A stretch of 64,000 nucleotides of DNA, taken from Leptoclinus maculatus (Eukaryota; Chordata; Actinopteri; Perciformes; Stichaeidae). Below the pieces are notes generated by a model. That model made no database searches. It was not told the DNA's origin and worked only from the letters and a program-made list of their open reading frames with translations. Every line of letters begins with the position of its first letter. Position 1 is the first letter of the stretch. Below, in pieces: positions 1 to 14,053 of the stretch. Both the position numbers and the translations under genes were made by a program. The stretch is taken from positions 15,331,674 to 15,395,673 of the forward strand of contig JAVDOI010000008.1 in NCBI GenBank assembly GCA_032191485.1, in the 5' to 3' direction.

Positions 1-528
1 GATGCAGCTTGAATGTTGGTCTTATGATTCTACACCTGACCGCACAATCTCTTGCATTACTGCTTGTCTTTAGTCTCTCTGCCAAATAAGTGCACCTTTT
101 TGACAAAACTATTTATGCAACTAATAAGTACAAACGGAGGCTAAAATACAAAATACCTTTTGGTTAAAAAAATAGAAGAATACACCCCCGCTCTCCTTAG
201 AAAGTGAGATTACTTATTGTGACATTTCAGCAGCTTTTATTGCATTTGTAAAATATTCTATTACAAATTGGACCAAACGTTGTTCATTGTATCACTGGAG
301 CTCCCCTTGCTGTCTCTGACAGTGTGCAGGGTATTATGGTTCTGATATAGAATAATGTTGCTCATGTATATTTCAGCACTGCATCAGCATCAACCTCACA
401 CAGGGTGGATGAGTTTGGGCAGAAGCTTGCAGCACACTTTGTGCATTTACTTGACATATGATTTCATTTATTTTACATGGCTTTATTGCTTTTCTAAGCC
501 ACGAAACATTGTCATGTAGACACTACAC

Positions 529-530
<2 letters not shown>

Positions 531-610
<80 letters not shown>
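531..610. repeat. (CA)n microsatellite
   Basis: An uninterrupted CA dinucleotide run of about 80 bp. Confidence 0.97.
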
Positions 611-613
<3 letters not shown>

Positions 614-3283
614 GCTCATACAAAATAAAGCTGTGGTTTAAGTGGAAAGGATTAGAGCCTCAGAACTCTATTTCCCAGAAGGCCTATGACAAACTACAGA
701 CTCCTGCAAAAACTCAAATGACAAAAGAGACAAGACAGGAGGAGAAACAGAAGGGAAGCCAGAACCACACAGACGTAATGAATGCTTGCAGTAAAGACGC
801 AATGAATACAGTGAAATCATGTAGAGAACGGAAAGAGCAGGTTCTGTTTACCCTTTGTACAGATTTAAAGTGAATTGACCCCAGCAGTCAAGTAGTGCAA
901 ACATACCCTGTCAGATGTGGAGCGATGGGATTTCAGGGTCCCAATAAGTTATGGAATGTGCTTCTGCCACTTGTCTCTGAATGGACAATAAACCAACCTT
1001 CTCCATATGGACAATGAGCCTCCTTGTGAGAGAGGAAAGATGTTCAGGCAGAATGAGACGAGTCTGCCAACAGAAATAAAAGATGGAGGACATGGAGCAC
1101 TTTGCAAAAAATGTGGAAGCTTTCAAACGAAAGAGAGAATAAGATCTCTGTGAGACATCAATCATCCAGAAGCCTCTTTCTTTGTGCTACAAGAACTAAT
1201 TTCAGCATAAATTAGAAGCTTCACATTACAGAATGCTTTATTTCTTCCCTATGAAAAACATGTTAAATGGTTGTTCTGAAGTAAAGACATTTAATATATC
1301 TTACATTTCTAGTTAAATCTGATCTGGCCTCAGGAAATCTGACAACAACCTGAGGGAGTAAAGTAGATTCTTGGCTTTCTATGATTTCTCTTTCGCTTGA
1401 CTTTGTTTCTTACAGGAATTAAAACATAGATCATTACGTTTTTTAAGTATTCAAAAAAGTTTGAATGTCTCCCGTACAATAATCCCTTTTATTACGTTCT
1501 GTTTGGACTTTAAAACAATACATATTGGAACATGGAGTAGATTGATTCAACAGAAAAGTCACTGGTGTTCTGCTCAACTGTTGACAGTTTTACCATCTAA
1601 AAACACACTTTTCAAAGATTAAAAATACTGTACCTAAGCAATAGAAAGCTAAATTACCTTTTTCTTGAATATTGTGGTGCTACCAGTTAGCATTCACGAA
1701 TACTTTGACCATGGCTATAACTCATTTTCAAAAAGAAGAATTTATGAAAAACAAAAGAATTCAGTAGTTTCACTGTTGTTTTTTTTCATGGGGGGACTTA
1801 TCAGTGAGATTTCACAGTAAATGCTGCTAACAGTTTAAGACAACAGTCAGCTGAAGATGGAAAAAGGAGTGAAGGAAAGTTTGTAGTGGGATCCTTTTGG
1901 GAACAAATTGGCCGTGTTAGGGGAGTTTCTGTTAAGTGTTGGAGAGTTAAATATACTGTTTAGTGGCAACTGCAGCTGACTCGTCTTAATGGAAATGAAG
2001 TGAGCAATGCATGACAAGCTTCTTTATCAGCACAAAATATGGTTGAGACGGCATTTTGTCCGACAACAAAAGACAGAACATGTGAGTGTGCCCAAACTGA
2101 ACAGTTAGGTCAGCCATCATTTCAGGGAAACTGTCGATACTTGGTGAGGTCAGTATTTAATTCTCTTGTTTTGGAGCACACTTTGTCATGGGCTCTTGTG
2201 TCTTGCCAATGGCACACAGCCGCATGCAACCCAATACCTGTATGGCATATGTCAGGAAAGAAGTCAGCTTTTGATTTAAAGCCAGTCCTGATTTCTAAGC
2301 CTTTTACAGCCTTTTAGTTGCCAGCAGCAATAGTGTGGATATTAAGGATGTTGGTTTTGTAGCAAGATTTTCAGGATTATTGGTGTTATTATTGTTCATG
2401 CAACAATTCTCTCATGTTTTGTGTCTTTTGTCGCGTAAACTCCTCCACATCATAAAAGTCACACAGGAAAACTCTGCTGCCGGTGTTGCTCCCGTATGAC
2501 GGTGGGTAGGAGAGACGGGACCAGTGCCAAACCTACACCAGTCTGCTCCCTTTTTTATACTTTTTCTTTCCAGTTCTTGTCACATCTCAAAGTGTCTCTC
2601 CTGATTGTATCACACATTTGGTAATTGGTTGCCACCTTTATAGGTGAGTAGACATACAGTATAGTGTCATATTATGACTGCAAGTATGGACAGGTAAAAT
2701 GCTTATGCCAAGTTAGATTGAATTTCAGCTACTGCTGCAGTGTATTACATCTGTTAGAAATAAAAAATGGTTGCCACATTAAGGAAAATCTTTTGCTTTG
2801 ACTGATTGAATGTGATGATTGTTTCCACTCATTATTTTCCCTCAAGGTACGTAAACGTAGCACCGGGGTAATGTAACTTTTACCTTCTACTTCTCCCCAT
2901 GTGAGGTTCTACTGTTTGCCTTTACTTTTTTCAACCTTTTCTTAAATCCAAGGCCATATTTTAGTTTTTTTCAGTTATCACCAATTACCGTGCCACCCGT
3001 CAATCCCCAAATCGCCTCGCTACATTTAACAGCTATGTCTAATAGCTTAAACCAACTGCAACAAACTATCCATTTCTCCCTTTGAGGTTGGTTTCAATCT
3101 TGAAATATGAAGTTGGAGCATATTTAGTGATGGAAACCACCAGAAGTGCTAAAAATACCTCTGCCAGTCTGGTAGCCACGAGGCTCCATCACACACTCAT
3201 TACCACACGACCTGAGGTTGGGAGGAGAGGAGAGAGGAGGGGATGTGGTCAGGAGAGAGAGGCATATAGCGTGTGCGTGTGTC

Positions 3284-3624
<341 letters not shown>

Positions 3625-4049
3625 TGTCTGTGTCTGCAAAGAGTCAAGAATGGTTGTGGTCAGATACATTAGTATTATATGATATTTCCTATGGTCTCCT
3701 GGCATTTCTGAATGACGGCACATATTGCAGCCTACTGGGCTATTATTGAAATCTTGCATCACATCATTTCTGAAGAATTTGCCGTTTGTTTGTCTGGACA
3801 AATCTCTTTTTATATGACCCCCCTCCTCCTCCTCCTCCTGATCCCTCCTTTCCTCCCCTATCCTCTGCTGTCTCTCTCGTTCCCTCCGTCCTCCACACTT
3901 CCAGCCACCTTCCTCGTCTCCTCGCTCGTCTGATTTATTCCCCTCTTTCTCTCCATCCGTCCATCCGTCTGTCTGGTGTTCTCTGTTCCAGCTGCCGAGT
4001 CCCTCCAGGACCATCAATCCTTCTCCTCAACCCATACCTGGCCCTCATT

Positions 4050-4052
<3 letters not shown>

Positions 4053-4102
<50 letters not shown>
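4053..4102. repeat. (CA)n microsatellite
   Basis: A CA run of about 50 bp, followed downstream by shorter CA-rich patches to about 4,220. Confidence 0.95.
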
Positions 4103-4104
<2 letters not shown>

Positions 4105-5459
4105 CATTAGATGTCTACACATGTGCAAATGCAAAGCCATGTGCACGCATGCAGACACATGTAGTATGTATGCAAGAACAAGCACTAGATATACAAGAAT
4201 ACGCACACACACACACATCAGGAAGCCAGAAGGGCAATCTGATCCTTCAGTCGACCTTGGAGTGAATCACGCAAATGAAACTTCCAGCTTTGGGTCAGAA
4301 TCTGAAATCAAGACTAACAAGGTGATCTGTGGCTCAGCGAGCTGAGGTTGCGTGCTGGCAGCAACGTTGGTTTAAGCTCGGCTCACGAATACGTACACTG
4401 TTGAAAATAGACTGTAGATATGCAGATGACAGCATCTGGATTTGAAGGAAGATAGAGATAGAAAAGTTCACGAAGTTATTTGGAGCCGTTTAATCAGTTT
4501 CTATATGTTTTATATTCAGAAATGATTGAGTTACATATGGATGTAATGGGGATTTGAAGTGTTACGTTTGCTTGCTTGTTGGTTTTATAAAGACATAGTT
4601 AAAATAAAATGTGCAAGAATATGAATTCAACATTAGAAGACATAATAAAACTAGAGATTAGAATCAATACATTTTCCACAATACATACACATATTATTTA
4701 TATAGGGTCCTAAATGTAGGGGCCCACTAATTACTGCCTCCTCAACCACAAAATGGCCAATCAGGGACCAAACCATATGTTGCTGTTCTTACTGAGTTAT
4801 AGAAGCAAATTGACATTTTCAGGTTTGTTATTGTTGGTGGTTCAGTGGTAGAACATGGCGGGCGGTCAAGGTCTGATTCTGACACAATGACCTTGTCAAC
4901 CTCCATCATACTTTAAGCAGATTGATTGGTGTGTTTGATGGAGGAGGGAGGGGAAGTTGTGCGTCTAAATATGATGGAGAGCAGGCCCCCGTGACAAATA
5001 TGATACGCTGCTGTATTTGCCCATGGAAATCTGTTTCTTTGTTGAACATAGATCAGCTGCTGCAGCAGCTGCCGTGGGGAGGCATCCCTCGTTGTGTAAA
5101 TTCAAAACCCTTCGCTGCTCACAAGGAGGTCACACCTCTTCTCCATTCTCAGTCATTCAAGGTGACACAAAGCAGGTTAGAGCTTATAGTGAATTTGCAT
5201 TTACTTGTTGGTAGCTACAAACACTTTAGCTTAAAGCGCAGCGAGCTGTTTCAAGAGCCAGACCTCCAGCTGTGCTGCACTCGCTCATTCATCCCTCTTC
5301 TCAGGAATTTAGAAGTGTGAATTATTGTATTTGGACATTTGAACAGCCAAATGCAGGGAGTTGTCTGGGTAAACAGTACCACAGGTTTTGGTCCATATAC
5401 AGGTCAAAGAGTGCAGAGCAGCCCAATGCAAACACATGACATCAGCATACAGAGAAAGA

Positions 5460-5463
<4 letters not shown>

Positions 5464-5499
<36 letters not shown>
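5464..5499. repeat. (GA)n microsatellite
   Basis: A GA run of about 36 bp inside a longer purine-rich tract that continues with imperfect GA/GAAA to about 6,000. Confidence 0.93.
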
Positions 5500-5503
<4 letters not shown>

Positions 5504-6902
5504 CGTACAGAAACCAGTGTTGAGAGAGACTGAGAGATGAAGTGTGAGACAAGCAGGAGAAATAGAAAAAGAGAGGCTGCAACAATAAATAGGCCAAATT
5601 AAGTGAAAGAGACAGTAAGAAAAAAGTGAATTTGAAAACAAAGGGAAAGTATATGGATATGTTTCTTGGGTGGTCAACCACTGGACGATGTGTTTAATAC
5701 ACTTTACAGTCCCTGATTTGCTTACTGGCAGATGTGATAATGATGAGAGAAAGGGAAAGATGAGGAGTGAAATAAAGGAGGGAGGTCACATGCAGGACCG
5801 GGTGTTGATGCGTGAAGGGGAGAGGAGACGAGATGGGAGGATAGGATGAGTAGAGTCAAGGTGATTATATGCATTATTGTAGATCCTAATATCGAAAGAA
5901 GAGAAGAGAAAAAAAGGCAAAAATACTGGAGAGATATATGGAGACTAAGAGAGAAAGAAAGTGTAGAGTAAAGGAACGAGGAGAGGACAGGAGTTGTACA
6001 TTAAGTTATTGTGGAGAAGAACTTGACTTAGCAGCTGTTTAAACATCATAGTAATTCATAGTTTGTTGTGTGTCTGTATGTGCTTCGTTATTAATAGCAC
6101 AGAGGAGTGTAGAAATTAGAGAATCAATCCAATCCTATTCCAGATGGAAAAACCATACAATCTGTTATGCTGTCAAATATAGTCAAAGCTTGTTTGGTCT
6201 GTAACATGTGATTTGTTTTTACAATAATTCTATATATCTTTTACTGTTTTCAACAATTCTTCAGAAGAAGCTGGGTAGCATAAAGTTTAGGATATATTCT
6301 TAAATAACGTTTCTTCCTTTGGTGGTTTCTTTATGGAAAAATACAGTCATACATTTTCCTTGATTTCATGCACAGCATGCTATTGCATATTTTAAGAATA
6401 AAAGAAAATGCATGAGTATAAAAACATACTGCATGAACTAGTCATTTTGTGGAAACAGCATATTCTAAAGAAAACAATATTTTTATGGACTATCGTAACC
6501 TATGACTTCTAAAACTATGAAGGCCCAGAGAGACAGAACAGACAATATCTGTCTCTATTCTGAGCAATTGACCACTTAAATTAAAGGTTAACATATTGTT
6601 ATGTTATATATAGTTTTCGGAGGAAGATCTGAAGTATGCATGCCTCTCATTAAATATAAATGAAAGTATTTGCCTTTTTGACTGCTGTGTAGCGTATTAT
6701 TAATGTCTTAGATTTTGTTATTATGTATTAAAACGCCTAGCAATGATTCAAGTAGTGAAATGCTTTTACAGCTGTTCAAATACAGTTTTTTTTGCCTCTG
6801 TCTTATTAGTAATGTGTTAGTTTTGGTCAACTCTATTTAGACAAAAGCATGTCTGCAGCGTTAATTCCATTTACTTTTGATTCATAAGCTGGTTACTTTC
6901 AG

Positions 6903-7058
6903 TCTGAAATTATCTGTTCTACAGAAACAGTCATCATTTATTCTGGTAAGTGTTTGCTCATCTCTTTCTCTCCCTGCCCCTCTCTCTGCTTCGCTCTCTG
7001 TTCCTCCAGCAAAGTTTGCTCATCTCTCCAGAGACCCACCTGATGTTTTTGACAGAAG
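6903..7058 (+). other. possible pair of small coding exons, gene unknown
   Basis: Two short blocks have good splice borders: ttactttcag before 6,903, TCTG|gtaagt after 6,945, a pyrimidine-rich run ending ttcctccag before 7,010, and AGAAG|gtgagc after 7,058. The implied intron is 64 bp, a usual fish minimum. Exons of 43 and 49 nt join in one open frame (phase 1 then phase 2), giving about 30 residues that end in HLSRDPPDVFDR. I do not recognise the protein and see no matching exons up- or downstream. A chance arrangement of splice-like sites in a pyrimidine-rich tract is quite possible. Confidence 0.25.
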
Positions 7059-10000
7059 GTGAGCAAAAGAGAAGAGACACGATGTACTCTCAAGAATGTC
7101 GTCCTAACCTTGCCATACCACGTCCTACACACACAAACTCATCACATGTCTCTCTCACAGACACATTTGTGAGTACATTCCACCGTCTTGCTTCACTCGT
7201 TAAACCTTAATGCTGACACTCACCCAAACCACTATACGACTGAACTTTTGCTCTTGTGCGGAATTTCAAACCGCAACAAGTGGCTGAACATACCTACAGA
7301 CACACTCACCTAGAAACACAAAACACAAACTTTGTGTATGCACATCACCTCCCCAGCTGGAAAACTAGTTAGACGTTGAACATACGCTCAAATGCACACA
7401 ACATATCACACACATTTTACCCATTGCAAACACATGCTCGGTGAATAACCATCTTTTACATTCAAAAATTGTCATCTGCAAGGAGGTCACACTACTGAAC
7501 CTGCCTGACTTTGTCAAGATTGTCTGATTATCATCAACAGAGAAAATGAGACTGTAAGAGCAATTGCAAATGAGATACATACCGAGGAAGAGACAGGGAG
7601 AAACATTAAGGTCAACACTAAACACTAAAGACAATGGAGTTAACAGGTGAAAAAGGAAAAAGATGCAAAAGATGGAGAAATAAAGCGTTCTTGTATCGAA
7701 CTATGTTTTTTTCAGTTAAAAGAGCCAATTTTGCATTTCACTCCTTAAACATTATAAGACTCACTATGGACAGTTGCAACTTGACCACGGACAGTCAGAG
7801 ACTTATGCTATTAGCGGCTTATGTAGCCTCGAGCTGCTAGCCTCAAACAGAGACGAGGAGCGGGCCACAGAGGTCTCGAAAGCTTACTCCTATTTAACTG
7901 CACACCCCCAGATTGTTTCATTTTCAAACTTGACATTGACTTTAAGTGCCATTACATTTATCATGTTGCGCGGCTCCCTCTGCAGCCACAAAAGACTTTA
8001 TACAACTTATTTGCACATATGCAGCAGCACTCCTCAAGACCTGTATGCAGGTTATGATGTGTGAAATTGTTGGAGCTCCCCTTTAAACATCAGTCAGCTC
8101 TGATCACCTGAATTTCAGTCACTATCCTCATCTCTTGGTGGAACGTTCTTACTTAGTAAACAATAAAATACTGGCAGCGAATGTGGAGATATTTCATCAC
8201 AGAATTATTCTTTTGATAATAATATATAATCCTATTTTTTGGCTTAAACATACTTATAGTGGTTTTTACAGTGGAGAGTGGACTTGCTGCTTGTTTCTTA
8301 AACCTTTATCCAACCAGTTGTTGTCATGCAGATAGACTTCCTCTGCAGAATAAACTAGATGATAAACTATCCAGTGGAAGTGGTGGTAAAAAAGGAGAAT
8401 GATGGCTAAAACATCATCCCTGATGGAGAACATCTCCGGGTTGGAGGACACTAACAGCTCCTTCAGTGATAGGCTGCTTCACCCACTTATGTCTCTTGTT
8501 CATACACTATCCACTCTGCTGCTATCTTATCTTATCTTTGCACACCGTATATGACTGATAACCTGCCCATTCAAGTATATTTTATCAGACTGCAAGGATG
8601 TGGATACATCGCTGTGGCAGCAAAGTGGAATTTGAGAGCATTTCATTGCACAACGGCTTGTTTGCTTCCATAGTAAAAACCCAGCCAAAGTAAGGACAGG
8701 TTCAAAACTCCCACGCACCGCTGAGGCTGATTGTAGAGTCATTCAGGCAGTCTACCTTTCAGAAAGACGATGTAAGATGGACTTTATAGAGTCATTTGAG
8801 AGCCAACGGTGTTTGTAGGAAGCTGCCAATTCCATGGATTTCGGATCAGATTAACAGACATCCTACTGCAGCCTCCAAGGGAAACAAAACTCTGCTGTGA
8901 TGAGGTGACACTTCCAGTCCCTCAGTGCCAGGCCAAAGAAAACACGGCAGAATGGGAGAGGAAGTGGAGGAGATATACACAGTAAAGAGACAGGTAGGTT
9001 GGAAGGAAGGTAGGAAAGTAGACGGATGCACGGATTGACTGATCCGTCTCTCAGATCGCTGTGGAATCTTTTTTATGGCAGCAATATCATTGAAAAGGGA
9101 GCTCAGTTATGGGGAAAAAGCTTTGGGTTGACAGATATTATATAACAAATGATGTAGCGCTGCAATCGACACAACCACAGGTAGCCATCACGCTGTTCAC
9201 TCATTTGCATGTTTGGTCGATCTACTCCGTATGGGTAGACAACACTAGTGTTCATCTGAAGTCCTGCAGCTCCTCCATTTTTAGGGTGCTCCATGTGGTT
9301 GTTTCTGCTGCGGTGAATCAGGAGGACATTGAGAGCAGCTGAGGGAGAAGTTTCGTTCAACACAACCAAACCACCAGAGCCCGGCATCCATACAGACGCT
9401 GGACTTTTCCATCATCCAGATTTTGGACCCTGTTCACTCTCTGAGTGAGAATACTTTGTATCGACCTGCATACAGGCGGGACATGTTTGATTCATCTCTG
9501 TAAACAGATACCTGCATATCAATGCAGAATTTGGAGGCAAAGAGACAAGATTTTGGTATTGAAAATGTTCTGGCTTCCATTTGTAGTCAGAGTAGTATTG
9601 ACCAATCTCTTCTCAGCGGGCTTTGGTAAACAGTCCATGTGGAGAGGAAAAGGGCCAGAACACATTGGCCAAAATACAATCTAAGAACCTATCGTCTGAC
9701 AGCGATTTAGCTTTTTATTAGATTGCCTGATTGGCTACTTGTGAGACAACTCGGTCGCAGACGTCGTCTCTCAAGTCCAACTCCATTCTCACCTCTCAAG
9801 TTGCTAATAACACTGTAAACAATGAACAGCACACAAAAGAGGAAGTCTTGGCCCCGGTACACGTTATCCAGATATCCGCTGGCTACACCGGAACCCCAGA
9901 AGTACTGTACGTTGCCCCCAGAGTAAAATCATCCGACCAATTGCCGATGCGTTCCTAGATTGATGCTTGATGCACTCTACACCATCTCTTAGCTTTAACC

Positions 10001-12664
10001 TATCCTGCTTTATTAGATCAGCTGTTCTAGGCTAACGCTAGCTAGCCAACTCTAATATCTTAGCCCTCAACATTTTTTAAAATTTTTGATGCGTCTTCTT
10101 TAAAAGAAAAGGCTTTCTTGCACCTCCTCATGCAAACTAATGACAGTGTTTTGCATTTAGTATTGGCAGAAGTGTGCTGCCCTCTTCTGGACAACCCTGA
10201 AACGCAATACACCTCCTCACTTTGTTTTCTGTGTTGGGATTTGATTTTAATGTGTTATGGAACATTCATGACACAATGAAAAACTATTCAGTTAACAGTG
10301 TGTATTGTATTTCACTATATTCTGTGTTGTTTTTTTGGTTTGGACATTTAAAATCTTCAATAAAACACTGTTCTCAACAATCTTAATGTTAGCTGTTCAG
10401 AAGGGAGAATCTCACTCCGCCAGCCCAAGCTTTCAAGCCAGGACCCTTACCTTCAAGCAGTCTGTCTCACCGTTTGGCCACTGTTGCCTTCCACCATTTT
10501 TGTCACAAAGTTTGGAAAATTGTGGAAATGCTGCAGCCTCAGGCACAGGCTATGTATAAGTGGTGTCAAAGGTTTAAATCTGACTAAAGATGATTTTCCT
10601 GTATTTCATCCCATATCCTTCCCACCGTTTCTTTCATTTTCCACTGTATACTTTATTAAAAGGCAGATACGCCATAAAAAATAATTGTTATAATGAATGT
10701 TTTAACTTTGGCTCAGACCTGGCCCTCTAGGCTCTCTATCCAGACTTTGTGGTTTACTGATGCTCAGCAGCTCTTGGCATGAGTGTAACTCTGCGATTAG
10801 TGCCCCTTTAAACACTTATAATTCACAGCCTATGAAAATATTATCAGAGAGGGCCAGCTCTCTGCCTGAGGGGGTCAGGAGGTTGTTTTAATGGTACCAT
10901 GGGCTCAGTGTGTTGAACTGTTGAAGCCCACAGCATTAGCGTTGTCTTAAATCACTTTCAGTGGGTTGAGAATGTGAAGAAAAACTATACACGAGATATA
11001 ATCATACGTAGTAATGTAAACGTGAAAATGAGGCATAATGCACTGGCTATTAAACACATGACATAACTGGAACATATGGAAATTATTTTAAAAGTTTGAA
11101 TTATAATGACAAATGGTTTGTTTTTCCAATGTTGTGTATGAGGGAAAGCCTGAAATCTCATATATATTCACATCTGCACACCCCCCCACACACCTCCGCT
11201 CAGACCTAAATTTCCTGTTAAGTAGTGGTAGGAGGTGTATATGACAGATTTGGCTCGGGGCTCAATTCAGCTGACGGTTTATATAAGGAAGTTTAAATAT
11301 CAATAAATACTTTGTTCTGCTACACAGGTGCTCCCTGTTCCCAAGACATAATCTATGGTGTGTGGAGGAAAGAAATAACGAAAGAGAAAAATAATGCACT
11401 CAAGATATTGCAAAGGTTTTTCCTCAAACTATAATCTCATAACAGATGAGAACACCATCTACTGCTTTTTCTCTTCTTATTTCCTGTTAAGAGTACGTAT
11501 GGCCCACTGGAGATTACAGCTCATGCAGGGTGGATTCAAATTATTATTATTATTATTAAAAAGTTTGAATTTATATTTTCTGTGACCAGTTTATTAGATT
11601 TCCTGCAAACCTGTTGAAATGACTAATTAATGGCAATAATTCACAGATGACCTGAGCTTTGTTCTTAATAACCCAAACAACGCACACATGACATTGTCTT
11701 TATCTGAGAATCATCTGTAGCCTTATGAACTTCTGCCTTCCATCAAAATAGACATATGATTAACATTTCATTCCACTTCATATAAAAGAGATATAGTAGT
11801 TGATAAATGAATTACCCCGAAACATTAGTGTGCATTCATTTGACACTGCTTTATTATTTATCTATTCTATTATTTGTTCTTAGATAGTATAAACATTCAT
11901 TGACATATTAGCTCAAAGTGAACAGACACAAACACTGACCATCAATTAAAGTTTCCTCATACTACTATATTACTGTAAGGGCAACTTCGCCCTCTGCTGC
12001 ACCACAAAGAGAATGCATATGAAGTGTAATTAAATGGCCCTCAAGTTGAGTCACACAAATACATTTTAAAAAAGGCAAAAATGGGGAATGTTATGAAAAC
12101 TAGATGGATTGATGGTGGACCAAACATAACACAACTTGCTGTCTTTACCAATCTGAACACTTTGCAGAATTTTTCACGGATGAAATAAAATGTTTCCACT
12201 GCAGAGAGCACCACAAGCACTGTGAAAAAGAAAACACAGGTCCTCTATAAAAACATCCTAAAACCGTTTCTGTGCTGCATGCTGTACATTGTCCAAACTA
12301 TGCTGACAGTCAACAGAATTAGCAGTGTGGTGTCAAAGAGTTTTGTGAGGAAAAGGCACAAGAGACAGCTTTTAAAACAGCCCTGCACAACATTTTAGCA
12401 CGCATTTATCATTTAACAGGAAGATTGCGCAATAGGCTGCAGAACGGTGGTTTGTCCAGAAGATGGCGCCATACGTTCACTTGTGTTACTGAGTGGGCCT
12501 TGTGATGGTGCTGAAATATGAAAAATGTTAAATAGCCCACTCTGAAGAACTACATACGCTGATTTGATTGTATTATGTCCTTTAAACTTTAAACAAGTTG
12601 TGAGCATGACCTGAAAATTATCATGTTTTCTCAAATTTGACTAAATGTTATGCATAAATGATTG

Positions 12665-12830
<166 letters not shown>

Positions 12831-13655
12831 GGACGCTGTTAGTCTCGTACACTCATTTACATGCTACATCAAGTACTCTGAGAGATACAAATAAAAAGTC
12901 TAAATCAATTATGAGACAATAAGGATCTCGTGAAAAAGGTTTCAGATGAAAAATCTGAATGAAAATCTCGAACAAATTATAATATACAAATAATCTTGTA
13001 GTACTCTGCGGAAATGAAACGGCAATATGACGAAATGCAAGACGGGATGTGCAGTGTGTGTAAATCATGTTGGTCAACGAGCGATCCTTCCCTCTTGTAC
13101 TGCACTGCAGGGATATCCCATGTTACACTTGTACGCACCCTCCCTCACGTAGGCTTGTTCTCACGTGCTGTGACGTTTGAAGGGGAAAGGAGACGCAAAA
13201 AAAAGAGAGAGGAATAGAATAGTATAGAACGATCTAAATCTAATGATCTATTAATCTAATTTGTATTGTTATGTACTTTATTTTATATTAAGATAGGCCC
13301 TATACGTGCATGCATATAAAACCAGTTCAGCAGCAGAACAGAAGGTCTCCATAGGAACGTGACATGTTAGCTTCATGACTTCTTATATAACAGTGCTGCA
13401 TCTATACACACACACACACAACACACAAACACACAACACAAACACTGCATCCATAGGCGATCCAGTCAACAATCCTTTACAGATCAAAGCACATGGAGAT
13501 CTGATGTGTGCCAACAGGACCCTGCACCATGCAGAGTGACCAGCCTACCAATAATATGAATACTGTGTTTTTTGACTATTGTGATCTAAAGCTGCTTCGT
13601 GTCTCTGTCTTTTACAAATAAAGGATGTCCATGCATCCAGCTGCGTTTCTTCAGT

Positions 13656-13691
13656 ATTCCTACCATGCACGTGACCATGCATGGTAGGAAT
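13656..13691. repeat. perfect 14-bp inverted repeat (hairpin)
   Basis: The arm ATTCCTACCATGCA (13,656-13,669) is repeated as its exact reverse complement at 13,678-13,691, with an 8-nt loop between. The E-box CACGTG (13,668-13,673) spans the arm-loop edge. It lies about 300 bp upstream of the gapdhs TATA box. Function is unknown. Confidence 0.8.
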
Positions 13692-13941
13692 GGGACAAAA
13701 TGTTTCATCATTCCACTACTTCCACTTTGGCATCCTGCCAGTCTGTCTCTCTGATCTCTCGTCTGTGTTTCTCTCTGGTTAATATTATCTTTAATCATCG
13801 ACACCACCCTCGGGTCTTCATGGACGAGATGTGTAAACACCTAACCATCAGGGCTCCATCCCTCTAGTTACTATGGCAGCCGCCGCGAGAGTGCGTGACC
13901 AGTACCTCGTTCCGAATGGAGCCTAACAGCGAAGGAGGACA

Positions 13942-14028
13942 TGACGTCACGTCGTCAGGGCGACCAGGCTCCCCGGAGGCACGTGTCTGGTATAAAACCG
14001 GAATGCGGCTCAGTGGACTGCGCACTCA
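13942..14028 (+). promoter_or_regulatory. gapdhs: gapdhs core promoter
   Basis: Three elements lie within 60 bp. A full palindromic cAMP response element TGACGTCA is at 13,942-13,949, an E-box CACGTG at 13,980-13,985, and a TATA box TATAAAA at 13,991-13,997. A start site about 30 bp downstream would fall near 14,021-14,028 (sequence CGCACTCAGA). The surrounding 150 bp is GC- and CpG-rich compared with its flanks. The link to gapdhs rests on the downstream donor site at 14,054 pairing with the acceptor in front of the start-codon exon at 20,937. Confidence 0.75.
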
Positions 14029-14053
14029 GACCCACGCAGCATCAACCCTAAAG
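14021..14053 (+). other. gapdhs: gapdhs untranslated first exon
   Basis: This short leader segment follows the TATA box and ends in CCTAAAG|gtaagcc, a strong donor. It contains no ATG. It would splice to the acceptor tttctcccag before 20,937, where 29 further leader bases precede the start codon. The exact 5' end is inferred from TATA spacing. Confidence 0.65.

Noticed and set aside
9731..9958. 75-codon + frame with balanced composition
   Set aside because: No family recognised and no splice or promoter context; kept out of the annotation.
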